A DNA stretch of 64,000 bases from JACOMS01 sp051252005 (lineage in GTDB: Bacteria > Pseudomonadota > Alphaproteobacteria > Caulobacterales > Maricaulaceae). The stretch covers positions 1 through 64,000 of the forward strand of contig JBPOEZ010000002.1 of the NCBI GenBank assembly GCA_051252005.1, read 5' to 3'. The position numbers and the translations under genes were made by a program. This document shows, piece by piece, positions 1 through 9,290 of this stretch (positions within the stretch are counted from its first letter, which is position 1; each line of letters opens with the position of its first letter). The notes beneath the pieces are model-generated. The model saw only the letters and a list, made by a program, of their open reading frames with translations. It was not told the origin of the DNA and did no database searches.

Positions 1-73
1 TACCATGGTCAACGTGGCCAATAGTACCAATGTTTGCGTGCGGCTTATTGCGCTCGAACTTCTCTTTTGCCAT
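1..73 (-). CDS. tuf: Elongation factor Tu, N-terminal fragment cut by the window edge
   Basis: The minus strand encodes an EF-Tu N-terminus: it starts MAKEKFERNKPH and runs into the first GTP-binding motif (GHVDHG) before the window ends. EF-Tu delivers aminoacyl-tRNA to the ribosome as a GTP complex. It is the fourth gene of the classical str operon (rpsL-rpsG-fusA-tuf) and lies 51 bp after fusA. Only about 24 codons are visible. Confidence 0.95.
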   Translation of the reverse strand, partial: MAKEKFERNKPHANIGTIGHVDHG

Positions 74-124
74 TTTTAGCTCCTCTATTCCTTACTGAGG
101 TTTATCTTAAAACCAGACCCGCGC

Positions 125-2209
125 TTATGCGCCGCCCTGCTTTGAAATTACATCATCCATAACCGCCTGCGGTGTACCCGCATAATGGTCGAATGTCATT
201 GTGAATTGTGCGCGACCTTGCGTTTTAGAGCGCAGATCGTTCACGTAACCAAACATATTCGCGAGAGGCACCATAGAGTTAATCACGTTCGCGTTTCCAC
301 GCATCTCTGTACCTTCAATCATGCCACGGCGAGAGTTCAAATCACCAATAACATCACCCATATATTCATCCGGCGTCACAACTTCAACCTTCATGATCGG
401 CTCAAGCAGTTTAACACGGCCTTCAACCTTGATCTGACGGAAAGCAGCCCGCGCTGCGATTTCAAACGCCATTACAGAAGAGTCAACGTCATGGTAAGCA
501 CCGTCATAGAGCTCAGCCGTAAAGTCAATCACTGGGAAGCCGGCCAAAAGACCCGTTTCAGCCATAGTGCGAATACCTTTTTCAACACCTGGGATATATT
601 CCTTAGGAACATTACCGCCAACAATCTTGGATTCGAATACGAAACCAGATCCAGGCTCGCCGGGAGCGAAACGAATTTTCACGCGGCCAAACTGTCCAGA
701 ACCGCCAGACTGCTTTTTATGCGTGTAATCAATGTCAACCGGCTCAGCAAGCGCTTCACGGTAAGCCACCTGAGGCTGACCAATGTTCGCTTCAACACCG
801 AATTCACGGCGAAGACGATCCACAAGAATATCAAGGTGCAATTCACCCATGCCCGCCATGATCGTTTGGCCAGACTCTTCATCCGTAGATACGCGGAAAG
901 ATGGATCTTCCGCAGCCAACCGCTGGAGGCCGATGCCAAGTTTTTCTTGGTCAGTTTTCGTTTTTGGCTCAACGGCAATTTCAATAACCGGATCCGGGAA
1001 TTCCATACGCTCAAGAATAACAGGACTATTAATGTCGCACAGCGTATCACCAGTTGTCGTACGCTTCAGACCCGCAACCGCTATAATATCGCCAGCAAAC
1101 GCCTCTTGAATGTCTTCACGATCATTCGAGTGCATCATCATCATCCGGCCAACACGCTCCCTATTCTCTTTCACAGAGTTCAGAAGAGTCGTACCCGTTT
1201 CGAGCTTACCAGAATAAATCCGGCAGAATGTCAATGTTCCGACAAATTTGTCGTTCATGATTTTGAAGGCCAACATAGAGAGCGGAGAATCGTCAGAAGC
1301 CTTACGCTTTGTGTCTTCGCCAGTCTTAACGTCGATACCCTTAATGGCTGGAATATCCAGCGGGCTCGGCAAGTAAGCAACAACAGCGTCAAGCAAAGGC
1401 TGAACACCCTTGTTTTTAAACGCCGTACCACAGAACACAGGCACAACTTTGTTAGCAATCGTGGCTTCACGCACCAAACGCTGAACAGTTTCAACGGAAG
1501 GCATAGTGCCTTCGAAATATGCTTCCATAACCTTGTCGTCCATCTCAGCAACAGCTTCGATGAGCGCTTCGCGGTACTCAGCAGCTTTATCAGCAAGGTC
1601 AGCAGGGATTTCGACAGTTTCGTATGTCGCGCCAAGGTCAGCCTCAGCTTCCCAAATATAGGCCTTCATTGTCACAAGATCGACAACACCTTTGAACTGG
1701 TCTTCAGCGCCAATAGGCAGCTGCATCTCTAGCGCGTTTCCGCCGAGACGATCCTTAACAGACTGAACAGACGCGTAGAAATCCGCGCCAAGCTTGTCCA
1801 TCTTATTGATGAAAATCATGCGAGGCACTTTGTATTTATCAGCCTGACGCCAAACAGTTTCTGTTTGCGGCTCAACACCTGCGTTAGCATCAAGAAGCGC
1901 AACCGCGCCATCAAGAACTCGCAATGAACGCTCAACTTCAATCGTGAAGTCAACGTGTCCGGGCGTATCAATAATATTTAGACGCTTGTCTTTCCAGAAG
2001 CAGGTCGTCGCAGCAGATGTAATCGTAATCCCGCGCTCTTGCTCTTGCTCCATCCAATCCATGGTGGCCGCACCGTCATGCACTTCAGCAATCTTGTGAT
2101 TCTTACCCGTATAATAAAGGATCCGCTCTGTGCAGGTTGTTTTACCCGCATCAATGTGAGCCATGATGCCAAAGTTACGGTAGTCTTTAAGTTCGTATTC
2201 GCGTGCCAT
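125..2209 (-). CDS. fusA: Elongation factor G
   Basis: This 694-residue translational GTPase moves tRNA and mRNA through the ribosome after peptide-bond formation and helps recycle ribosomes. The P-loop AHIDAGKT is at residues 17-24, DTPGH at 81-85 and NKMD at 135-138. The length is normal for bacterial EF-G, and domains II-V follow in the usual order. It sits between rpsG and tuf in the str operon, so it should be cotranscribed with ribosomal proteins. The ATG start lies 21 bp after rpsG. Nothing suggests a specialised EF-G paralogue. Confidence 0.98.
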   Translation of the reverse strand: MAREYELKDYRNFGIMAHIDAGKTTCTERILYYTGKNHKIAEVHDGAATMDWMEQEQERGITITSAATTCFWKDKRLNIIDTPGHVDFTIEVERSLRVLDGAVALLDANAGVEPQTETVWRQADKYKVPRMIFINKMDKLGADFYASVQSVKDRLGGNALEMQLPIGAEDQFKGVVDLVTMKAYIWEAEADLGATYETVEIPADLADKAAEYREALIEAVAEMDDKVMEAYFEGTMPSVETVQRLVREATIANKVVPVFCGTAFKNKGVQPLLDAVVAYLPSPLDIPAIKGIDVKTGEDTKRKASDDSPLSMLAFKIMNDKFVGTLTFCRIYSGKLETGTTLLNSVKENRERVGRMMMMHSNDREDIQEAFAGDIIAVAGLKRTTTGDTLCDINSPVILERMEFPDPVIEIAVEPKTKTDQEKLGIGLQRLAAEDPSFRVSTDEESGQTIMAGMGELHLDILVDRLRREFGVEANIGQPQVAYREALAEPVDIDYTHKKQSGGSGQFGRVKIRFAPGEPGSGFVFESKIVGGNVPKEYIPGVEKGIRTMAETGLLAGFPVIDFTAELYDGAYHDVDSSVMAFEIAARAAFRQIKVEGRVKLLEPIMKVEVVTPDEYMGDVIGDLNSRRGMIEGTEMRGNANVINSMVPLANMFGYVNDLRSKTQGRAQFTMTFDHYAGTPQAVMDDVISKQGGA

Positions 2210-2230
2210 GATCGGTCTCTTTTATCCAGT

Positions 2231-2701
2231 CTACCAGCGGTAATGTGAGAACGCACGGTTGGCTTCAGCCATCCGGTGTGTGTCTTCACGCTTCTTTACG
2301 GCTGATCCGCGATTGTTCGCAGCATCCATAAGTTCGCCAGCAAGGCGCTCACGCATTGTGTTTTCATTCCGCGAACGAGACGCGGTAACAAGCCAGCGAA
2401 TCGCCAAAGCTTGACGGCGCTCAGGACGCACCTCAACAGGCACCTGATACGTCGCACCGCCAACACGGCGAGAACGAACCTCAACAGACGGCTTAATGTT
2501 TTCAAGCGCATCATGGAAAATACGAACAGGCTCGGACTTAACCTTACCTTCGACAATATCCATAGCACCGTAAACAATGTTTTCGGCAGTAGACTTCTTA
2601 CCATCAAGCATGATGGCGTTCATGAACTTAGCAAGAACCAAGTCATTGAATTTTGCATCTGGGAGAATTACGCGTTTCTCAGCGCGGTGACGACGTGACA
2701 T
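2231..2701 (-). CDS. rpsG: 30S ribosomal protein S7
   Basis: S7 is a 156-residue primary binding protein of the 16S rRNA 3' major domain that nucleates head assembly and lines the E site. The sequence begins MSRRHRAEKR, keeps the family core VEVRPERRQALAIRWLV, and ends in the usual basic and aromatic tail (AFSHYRW). It is the second gene of the str operon, 12 bp after rpsL. In E. coli S7 represses translation of its own operon. No S7-binding leader could be identified by eye here. Confidence 0.98.
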   Translation of the reverse strand: MSRRHRAEKRVILPDAKFNDLVLAKFMNAIMLDGKKSTAENIVYGAMDIVEGKVKSEPVRIFHDALENIKPSVEVRSRRVGGATYQVPVEVRPERRQALAIRWLVTASRSRNENTMRERLAGELMDAANNRGSAVKKREDTHRMAEANRAFSHYRW

Positions 2702-2713
2702 CTTCTATATTCC

Positions 2714-3085
2714 TTACTTAGGCCGCTTAGCGCCGTATTTCGAACGACGTTGCTTACGATCTTTAACGCCCTGTGTATCAAGAACACCGCGAAGAACGTG
2801 ATAACGCACACCCGGTAGATCTTTTACGCGGCCGCCGCGAATAAGAACAACACTGTGTTCTTGAAGGTTGTGACCCTCGCCAGGGATATAAGAGAGAACC
2901 TCAAAACCGTTCGTCAGGCGAACTTTCGCCACTTTACGAAGAGCTGAGTTAGGCTTCTTTGGTGTCGTTGTATAAACACGTGTACACACGCCGCGTTTCT
3001 GCGGGCATGCTTCCAAAGCCGGAACCTTATTCCGTTTGCGTTTGTCTTTCCGGGGCTTCCGGACAAGTTGTTGAATCGTTGGCAT
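2714..3085 (-). CDS. rpsL: 30S ribosomal protein S12
   Basis: S12 is a decoding-centre protein of the 30S subunit. I place the start at the ATG giving MPTIQQLVRK (123 residues, the usual family length) rather than eight codons upstream. The streptomycin-related lysines are wild type: Lys43 in TPKKPNS and Lys88 in GRVKDLPG. A streptomycin-sensitive S12 is therefore expected from this gene. It is the first gene of the str operon, so the operon promoter should lie upstream of 3085. Confidence 0.98.
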   Translation of the reverse strand: MPTIQQLVRKPRKDKRKRNKVPALEACPQKRGVCTRVYTTTPKKPNSALRKVAKVRLTNGFEVLSYIPGEGHNLQEHSVVLIRGGRVKDLPGVRYHVLRGVLDTQGVKDRKQRRSKYGAKRPK

Positions 3086-3380
3086 ATCGGGCCTTATATT
3101 CCTGCACAAAAAGCAAACATCCCGCCGCGCTACTTAATACAGGAGCGGGTCGTTTGCCAAAATTAACCCCTGCAGTTCGATTACCGATCCGCAAAAGCTT
3201 ATGAAACTCTATTTTTCTCACCCCGAAAGAAGGTTTCTAGGGCAACCCCTAGACGACATCTTCGTTGTGTGATGGGGCGTATAGACGTGAGTCTCTGCCT
3301 CGTCAACACTCTGCGGCGGTTTTTTCATGACTTTCTTTGACTCAGAAAATCCAGCGCGCGCAAGACAGGTTATTCGTAAT
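3086..3380. other. Non-coding region upstream of the str operon, with a hairpin
   Basis: No gene is supported here. On the minus strand this stretch should hold the rpsL promoter and leader. A perfect 7-bp inverted repeat (TCTAGGG, loop CAAC, CCCTAGA) spans 3236-3253, about 150 bp before the rpsL start. It could be a leader hairpin or an operator. No clear -35/-10 pair could be assigned with confidence. Confidence 0.4.
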
Positions 3381-3413
3381 AAAAAAACCCCGACCTTGAT
3401 AGCAAGGCCGGGG
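3381..3413 (-). terminator. Rho-independent terminator of amtB
   Basis: Read on the minus strand, an 11-bp GC-rich stem (CCCCGGCCTTG against CAAGGTCGGGG, one G-U pair, 4-nt loop) is followed by seven T residues. It lies about 55 bp after the amtB stop codon and in the right orientation to end the amtB transcript before the str operon. Confidence 0.85.
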
Positions 3414-3468
3414 TAAGTTGCACGGTCAAACCTGACCGTACTAGGGAAGATTGTTCTATTGAGGGCGA

Positions 3469-4827
3469 TTACCCCTTAACAAACTCTGGATAAGCCGGAA
3501 CGCCGACCTCAGCCTGATCTAGGCCAATATACTCGTCCTCTTCGGTCACACGGACCCCTATTGTCAGCTTCATAGCTGTCCATAGGATCAGGCTAGCGAT
3601 AAAGATGAACCCGCCGATAGCAACCACACCCAAGGCTTGCACGCCAAGCTGCTGCATCACAGAGAGCGTTTCGCCGTTGACTTCGCTTTGTGTGTTGAAA
3701 GCCACGATCAAAGTACCAAAGATACCGGCAATCAAGTGAACAGGGATTGCGCCGACCACATCATCGATCTTGAATTTATCAAGAAGCGGTACCGTGAAGA
3801 CCACAATCGCGCCGCCTGCTGCGCCGATAAGAATCGCTTCCAGAGCACTTGGCGTCAACGGTTCAGCCGTAATGGCCACAAGACCAGCGAGAGCGCCGTT
3901 CAACGCCATCGTCACATCGATCTTCTTATAGAAGATTTGCATGAGTATCACTGCGAAGACCACGCCGCCTGCGGCTGCAAGGTTCGTGTTAGCGAAGATT
4001 TTGGACACATCAGCGGCATCAGCGATTGTACCCATCGCAAGCTGCGACGCGCCGTTAAAGCCGAACCAACCGAGCCATAGGATGAATGTACCCAATGTGG
4101 CGAGCGGAATTGATGAAGCGAGCATGGGCTTAACCGTGCCGTCTTTGCCGTATTTACCCTTACGAGCGCCAATAACGAGCGCGCCGGCAAGAGCTGCCCA
4201 GCCGCCAACAGAGTGAACAAGTGTTGAGCCAGCGAAGTCAGAGAAGCCGCGAGCATCAAGCCAGCCTGCACCCCACTCCCAAGAACCCGTGATCGGGTAC
4301 AGGAAGCCAGTGAGGACAACAACAAAGATAATGAAGGGCCAAAACTTAACGCGTTCGGCCACTGTACCGGAAACGATAGACGCTGTGGTCGCGCAGAACA
4401 CCATCTGGAAGAACCAATCGGAGGCTACGGAGTAATCTCCGCCCTCAGAGGCTCCAGCTTCCGGCCAGCTATAGGCGCCGAAGCTACCAAAGAAGCCATT
4501 CACGTCCGTATACATAAGGTTATACCCGATCGCCCAGAACATCAGTCCGGCAACAGAATAAAGCATAATGTTTTTAAGACACTGCATTGAAACATTTTTC
4601 GTCCGGACAAGTCCAGCTTCTAGCATGGCAAAACCTGCTGCCATCCACATGACGAGAAACCCGCCTATGAGAAAGAGTAGCGTATTAAAGACAAAGCTTG
4701 TTGTGGCAGCGTTATCCGCAATTAAAGCTGCGAGGTCAGTTTCCTGCCCCCAAGCACTTCCGGCCATAAGACCCAGCACTCCAATAGTGCCCCCGCCTAT
4801 GATCCCGCGTTTTATATAGTTGTTCAT
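3469..4827 (-). CDS. amtB: Ammonium transporter (Amt/MEP/Rh family)
   Basis: This 452-residue inner-membrane channel conducts ammonium/ammonia. A cleavable-looking signal peptide (about residues 1-27, ending SAWGQ) precedes roughly 11 transmembrane helices, as in other AmtB proteins. The twin pore histidines are visible at His205 (LVHSVGG) and His364 (IPVHLIAG). AmtB is normally coupled to the PII protein GlnK, but no glnK is adjacent: the upstream neighbour is a DUF952 gene on the other strand. The gene appears monocistronic, with its own terminator. Two palindromes sit just upstream of its ribosome-binding site (see the separate entry). The start is an ATG with a good AGGAGG. Confidence 0.95.
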   Translation of the reverse strand: MNNYIKRGIIGGGTIGVLGLMAGSAWGQETDLAALIADNAATTSFVFNTLLFLIGGFLVMWMAAGFAMLEAGLVRTKNVSMQCLKNIMLYSVAGLMFWAIGYNLMYTDVNGFFGSFGAYSWPEAGASEGGDYSVASDWFFQMVFCATTASIVSGTVAERVKFWPFIIFVVVLTGFLYPITGSWEWGAGWLDARGFSDFAGSTLVHSVGGWAALAGALVIGARKGKYGKDGTVKPMLASSIPLATLGTFILWLGWFGFNGASQLAMGTIADAADVSKIFANTNLAAAGGVVFAVILMQIFYKKIDVTMALNGALAGLVAITAEPLTPSALEAILIGAAGGAIVVFTVPLLDKFKIDDVVGAIPVHLIAGIFGTLIVAFNTQSEVNGETLSVMQQLGVQALGVVAIGGFIFIASLILWTAMKLTIGVRVTEEDEYIGLDQAEVGVPAYPEFVKG

Positions 4828-4844
4828 GACACCTCCTAAAATCT

Positions 4845-4873
4845 ATATTGAGGCTCAATATGTCCGCGCGGAC
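4845..4873 (-). promoter_or_regulatory. Two adjacent palindromes in the amtB leader
   Basis: ATATTGAG-G-CTCAATAT (4845-4861) is a perfect 8+1+8 inverted repeat ending 18 nt before the amtB start. It abuts the perfect 12-bp palindrome GTCCGCGCGGAC (4862-4873). They could be operators or leader hairpins. I do not recognise them as NtrC or sigma-54 sites. Confidence 0.45.
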
Positions 4874-4995
4874 GCCGCGAGCGAGTCGAAAGAGAGGCGC
4901 TTTGGCGTCATAAACTTTTAAGCCTATTTTTAGTGCACGTTTTGCAAAATCTGCTCTATTACTGTGCAGAGACAATAACGCCCGAAAGGTAAACC

Positions 4996-5349
4996 ATGCG
5001 GCCAGCGCACATTTATAAAATTTTAGAAACTAAAGCTTGGAGCGAATCTCTGGCGGCGGGCGTTTATCATGGTAGCCCCGTGGACCTTAAAGACGGCTAT
5101 ATTCACTTCTCTACGGCTGAACAGCTACAAGGCACTCTGGATAAACATTACAGAGACGGCAACAACGTTATTATAGCGGCTGTGACGGCGGACGCCGTTA
5201 AAGACGCGCTGAGATACGAGGTTTCGCGCGGCGGCGCAGAGTTCCCCCATCTCTACGCCCCGCTCCCTATGAACGCCGTGTCGCAACATTGGGTCTTGTC
5301 GGCTGATGCCCAAGGGCGCTATGCGGTAGGCGAAATCCTAACGCAGTAG
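4996..5349 (+). CDS. DUF952 family protein
   Basis: This 117-residue soluble protein has the DUF952 layout: an N-terminal IYKI segment, GYIHFSTAEQL at about residues 35-45, and a C-terminal APLPMNAV segment. The biochemical function of the family is not established. It lies 8 bp before pyrD on the same strand. This DUF952-pyrD pairing is one I remember from other alphaproteobacteria and suggests cotranscription. The ATG follows GAAAGG at a normal distance. No signal peptide or membrane segment is present. Confidence 0.85.
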   Translation: MRPAHIYKILETKAWSESLAAGVYHGSPVDLKDGYIHFSTAEQLQGTLDKHYRDGNNVIIAAVTADAVKDALRYEVSRGGAEFPHLYAPLPMNAVSQHWVLSADAQGRYAVGEILTQ

Positions 5350-5357
5350 AGCCTTGC

Positions 5358-6428
5358 ATGACCTTTCTTTATAAAATCGCGACAGCCGCCGCCCGCACCC
5401 TCCCCGCAGAGACGGCTCACAAGACAACGGTGAAAGCTTTGAAAGTCGGCCTCGGCCCTGTGGCGATTAAGAAAAGCCCGCCAGAGCTAGCCACCATGGT
5501 CGGCGGCCTCAGCCTTCCCAACCCCGTCGGCCTTGCCGCAGGGTTTGATAAAGACGCCGAAGTGCCGGACGCCATGCTCGCCGCTGGGTTTGGCTTTGTC
5601 GAATGCGGGACCGTCACGCCGCAGCCGCAAGCCGGCAACCCGAAGCCGCGCCTCTTCCGCCTGACCGAAGACAAAGCCGTCATAAACCGCATGGGCTTTA
5701 ATAATGGCGGCCTTATCGCGTTTAAACAGCGTCTCGTACGCAGACAAAACCGCGATAATCCACAAGGCGGTCTTGTCGGCGCGAACCTCGGTGCCAATAA
5801 AGACAGCGCAGACCGAATCGGTGACTATGCCGAAGGTCTCGTGGCGCTTTGGGGCCTCGCTGATTATTTCACCATCAACATAAGCAGCCCGAACACGCCG
5901 GGTCTGCGCGATTTGCAAAGCCACAACGCTATGGATGAGCTTTTGGGCAGAATACAGGAAACCCGCGCTAAGCTAACAGGCGATAAGCCGTCCGCGCCAA
6001 TATTCCTCAAAGTTGCGCCTGATCTCGACTTTAGCGAAATTGAACGCGTGACAGAGCAAGCCCGCATGTACGGCATGAATGCCATCATTGTTTCCAACAC
6101 CACGCTTGATCGTCCCACTTCGCTCAAAAGCGCTCATAAAGGCGAAACAGGCGGATTGTCTGGCGCGCCATTGATGAAAAAATCAACAGGAATGCTCCGC
6201 GAATTTTCTGCCGCCTCTAACGGGCGAATCGATCTGATCGGTGTCGGGGGGATAGCGAGCGGCGCAGACGCCTATAAAAAGATCCGCTGCGGCGCGAAAG
6301 CCGTGCAGCTTTACTCCGCCATGGTGTTTGAAGGCCCCGGCCTCGTCATGGACATACAGCGCGATCTTCTCGCTCGCCTCAAAGCCGACGGATTCGCCAA
6401 TATCTCTGAAGCGGTTGGCACGTTTTAA
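5358..6428 (+). CDS. pyrD: Dihydroorotate dehydrogenase, class 2 (quinone)
   Basis: PyrD oxidises dihydroorotate to orotate in pyrimidine synthesis and passes electrons from FMN to the quinone pool. The 356-residue length, the N-terminal amphipathic helical extension (about residues 1-40) and the catalytic segment NISSPNTPGLR, with Ser as base, identify the membrane-associated class 2. The FMN-binding segments GLAAGFDKDA, RMGFNNGG and GVGGIASG are intact. It probably forms a two-gene unit with the upstream DUF952 gene. Confidence 0.97.
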   Translation: MTFLYKIATAAARTLPAETAHKTTVKALKVGLGPVAIKKSPPELATMVGGLSLPNPVGLAAGFDKDAEVPDAMLAAGFGFVECGTVTPQPQAGNPKPRLFRLTEDKAVINRMGFNNGGLIAFKQRLVRRQNRDNPQGGLVGANLGANKDSADRIGDYAEGLVALWGLADYFTINISSPNTPGLRDLQSHNAMDELLGRIQETRAKLTGDKPSAPIFLKVAPDLDFSEIERVTEQARMYGMNAIIVSNTTLDRPTSLKSAHKGETGGLSGAPLMKKSTGMLREFSAASNGRIDLIGVGGIASGADAYKKIRCGAKAVQLYSAMVFEGPGLVMDIQRDLLARLKADGFANISEAVGTF

Positions 6429-6446
6429 AGCGCCGCCAATTTGACC

Positions 6447-7538
6447 TCAGGGTTTAGGCCGCGTCATCTTCCACGGAAAATCGACGTAAACTTTATAGGC
6501 CCGTCGGTCGTCTGTTCGATATTTCCCTTCGGCGTGACCGCTAAGGCCTCTGTATAATATCCAGCGCATATCCTCGCCTTGTTCTCTTGCGGCCTTATCA
6601 AGCTTTGAAATATAAGACGTGTAGGCAAAGAACTGAGCTCTATGCTTGGCTTTGCTTTCATCTGTCTTACCTACAGCGTAATCAGGGCCCCAAACCGCAT
6701 TTGCACCGTAGCCGATCAAGGCCTCCAAATATAAAGGCGACAGCGCACCGCTCATATCGCCTTGCATAACACTCAGCGGGTCAGCCGTTCCGGTAGCAAA
6801 TTCTATTCGGGCTTGTGCCTGCAATATTTTTCCGATGTCGCTTTCATGACTACTGTTCAGAGCTGACGTTCCCAAAATTTTATCTAAGATTCTCCGCGCC
6901 TCCATTAGGCTTTGCAGGGCAGCATCAATGTTGGGCTCCAGATCTGCTTGATGACCCAACATGAGGGCGTAGTAATAGTTAGGGTTCAAAACTGACCCTT
7001 TTGCGTCCGAACACGCCTCGGCGATTTTTCGTGCGTAAATGAGAGTCGATGCTTTCGGAGACTTTTGATATTTATAAAATAACGTTTGTACTGGAAGGGA
7101 GGCCGCGTTCGGACAAACTGGGAGCGAAGCCTCGCTTAGAAACAAAGGGATAATAATCTCTGATCGTTCTGACATCTCCGCCAGCAAGACCGCTGTTTCT
7201 TTCCGTACATTGAGGCGTGCCTGGTAATCTTGCGGAAAGACAGTACTGCCATCAATCCGATCCAGAGCCGTCCAAACATTAGCCAAAATTTCTGACTGTT
7301 GCTGCGGATTATCATTATATAATTTAGCCTGCATAACACCCGCTTGGGCATAAGCCAGCAAGACATTAACTTCAGTGGAGCAGCGCTGCGTTATCACGGC
7401 AATCTCGGCGAGCTGACCCTTTTGCGCAAGCGATTGCGCCTTATACACATCAGCCACCACGCACTCTTGGGCATTGACCCTGCCTGCGGCTCCAAACAAC
7501 AGGCATCCAACAAAGACGACTCTCGTGACTTTCATCAT
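6447..7538 (-). CDS. Exported protein of unknown function
   Basis: The sequence begins with a signal peptide (MMKVTRVVFVGCLLFG, cleavage near VNAQ), so the product should be periplasmic or outer-membrane associated. The mature part (about 340 residues) is largely helical with several cysteines (in ECVVAD, QRCSTE, PVCPNA and EACSDA), which may form disulfides. I do not recognise a domain, and TPR-like helices are only a possibility. The start is the ATGATG at 7538/7535 behind CAGGGAAA. It lies just after a Sel1-repeat gene on the same strand, so the two are probably cotranscribed. Confidence 0.7.
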   Translation of the reverse strand: MMKVTRVVFVGCLLFGAAGRVNAQECVVADVYKAQSLAQKGQLAEIAVITQRCSTEVNVLLAYAQAGVMQAKLYNDNPQQQSEILANVWTALDRIDGSTVFPQDYQARLNVRKETAVLLAEMSERSEIIIPLFLSEASLPVCPNAASLPVQTLFYKYQKSPKASTLIYARKIAEACSDAKGSVLNPNYYYALMLGHQADLEPNIDAALQSLMEARRILDKILGTSALNSSHESDIGKILQAQARIEFATGTADPLSVMQGDMSGALSPLYLEALIGYGANAVWGPDYAVGKTDESKAKHRAQFFAYTSYISKLDKAAREQGEDMRWILYRGLSGHAEGKYRTDDRRAYKVYVDFPWKMTRPKP

Positions 7539-7558
7539 GACATTTCCCTGCAATACAA

Positions 7559-8551
7559 TCAACAAGAGCCCAAGACCTTACACGCCGCAATAGCATTCGC
7601 GTCTCCGTTTTCCGCAGCCTTACGAAACCACTTCACGGCTTCGGTGTGTGACTTTTCAACGCCTGTGCCCTTATAATAATACACACCCAGATTGTACTGC
7701 GCTTGGGCAAGGCCCTGCTCGGCAGCTTTCAGATACCATTTCACAGCTTCGGCATCGGACTGTTCTTTGCCTAGCCCGTTCGAATAGGCATTGCCAATAT
7801 TGACCTGCGCTGTAGCCACACCGTTTTCGGCAGATTTTTCATACCAATACACGGAGTTCGAAACAGACTGTGGAACACCTTTACCTAGCTCGTAATAGAG
7901 CCCCAAATTAAACTGCGCGGAGCCAACGCCTTGGTCCGCAGCCTTACGAAACCATTTCGCCGCTTCGGCGTGGGATTTCATACCCGTGCCATCAACATCA
8001 TACAGGATGCCCAAATTATACTGCGCTTCAGCGTCGCCTTGTTCCGCAGATTTACGGAACCATTTTTCGGCCTCGCTATAGGACTGCGAAACCCCGTCGC
8101 CGCTAAAGTAGAGCGTCCCAAGACTGCTCTGAGCGTCAGCATGGCCTTGTTCAGCGGCTTTTCGAAACCAGTTGACCGCATCCGAATAAGACTGCGTCAC
8201 GCCGTTCCCCATTTCATACTGATGGGCTAAATTATACTGCGCTGTAGCGATACCTTGATCCGCGGCCTTGCCGTACCATTTTGCCGCCTCCGTATAAGAC
8301 TGCGGAACACCAGACCCAAAAGTATAGTGCATCCCCATAAAGGTCTGCGCGTCAGCATTCCCGCCATTGGCTAGCGGCAGGAACACGGCAATGGATTCAG
8401 CATATCGTTTTTGCTTATAGAGTGCCTGCCCTCGCATCAGGGCGTTGTAAGTAGTGCTTTGCCTTGAGCCGGTCTGGTTTTGCGCCTGCACGGGCGCGGC
8501 CAGTCCGAAACATAAAGCCCCAGCGACTAAAATTTGCGTGAATCGAATCAT
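7559..8551 (-). CDS. Exported Sel1-like repeat protein
   Basis: A signal peptide (about residues 1-23, ending VQAQ) is followed by about seven tandem Sel1-like repeats of 36 residues. Each carries the AEKWFRKAAEQGDAEAQYNL-type pattern ending in G-G-V-x-Q/K-S. Such solenoids usually act as protein-protein scaffolds, and in bacteria they are often tied to envelope stress or secretion; no partner is known here. The last repeat ends with an odd Cys pair (CKVLGSC). The stop lies 20 bp before the unknown exported gene at 6447-7538, suggesting a two-gene operon. Confidence 0.9.
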   Translation of the reverse strand: MIRFTQILVAGALCFGLAAPVQAQNQTGSRQSTTYNALMRGQALYKQKRYAESIAVFLPLANGGNADAQTFMGMHYTFGSGVPQSYTEAAKWYGKAADQGIATAQYNLAHQYEMGNGVTQSYSDAVNWFRKAAEQGHADAQSSLGTLYFSGDGVSQSYSEAEKWFRKSAEQGDAEAQYNLGILYDVDGTGMKSHAEAAKWFRKAADQGVGSAQFNLGLYYELGKGVPQSVSNSVYWYEKSAENGVATAQVNIGNAYSNGLGKEQSDAEAVKWYLKAAEQGLAQAQYNLGVYYYKGTGVEKSHTEAVKWFRKAAENGDANAIAACKVLGSC

Positions 8552-8670
8552 GGGGCTGCGTCTCCAGTTATAACTTTGCAGTTAAAACGTAGCGCAGGCC
8601 CTGTATGGCTTCATCACCCCGAGGGGTTAAATTCGGCCGCATATCTAGGCCAAAGATTATTTATCGGCCG

Positions 8671-9195
8671 TTACTTTACCGCTGCGATACCACTCAGAAT
8701 TAACTCAGCCGCTTTTTCTTTATCTTCCCAGCCCAGAATTTTCACCCACTTATCAGGCTCCAAATCTTTGTAGTGTCCGAAGAAATGCGGAATACGGTCT
8801 TGAAGCACTTGCGGCAGATCCTTGTAAGACTGAATCTGGTTATAATATTGCGTCAATTTCTGGTGCGGCACTGCAACGATTTTTTCGTCAATCCCAGCTT
8901 CGTCTTCCATCATGAGAACGCCGACAGGACGAGCGCGAACTACTGCGCCAGGCATAAGCGGGCGACTACCAACAACCAAAACATCCGTCGGGTCGCCGTC
9001 ATCAGAAAGCGTGTGCGGAATAAAGCCGTAATTACACGGATAGCGCATGGAGGTATAAAGGAAACGGTCGACAAACATCGCTCCGCTATCCTTATCCATC
9101 TCATATTTGATCGGTTCTCCGCCAAGCGGAACCTCGATAATCACGTTAATATCAAACGGCGGATTTACGCCTGCGGGAATTTTTGTGATGTCCAT
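8671..9195 (-). CDS. ppa: Inorganic pyrophosphatase
   Basis: This cytoplasmic family I enzyme hydrolyses pyrophosphate and so drives biosynthetic reactions. The metal-binding signature DDGDPTDVLV is intact, as are the segments YPCNYGFIP and HFFGHYKDLEP. I start it at ATG 9195 (MDITKIPAG, 174 residues) because the GGAGG ribosome-binding site lies inside a longer TTG-initiated reading. Length and motifs are normal for a bacterial hexameric enzyme. Confidence 0.97.
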   Translation of the reverse strand: MDITKIPAGVNPPFDINVIIEVPLGGEPIKYEMDKDSGAMFVDRFLYTSMRYPCNYGFIPHTLSDDGDPTDVLVVGSRPLMPGAVVRARPVGVLMMEDEAGIDEKIVAVPHQKLTQYYNQIQSYKDLPQVLQDRIPHFFGHYKDLEPDKWVKILGWEDKEKAAELILSGIAAVK

Positions 9196-9290
9196 GATGG
9201 CCTCCAAATTTCAAGCGTTGATCTACGCGCTTGCGCTGTGATTGCAAGACCTGCCGTGGGGTAATTATGCCGCAGTCACGCCTTTTTCAT

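Noticed and set aside
185..1732. A 515-codon plus-strand open frame opposite fusA
   Set aside because: It is fully antisense to intact fusA, its composition is odd (many His, Arg and Asn) and it has no recognisable domain. It is a shadow of codon bias.
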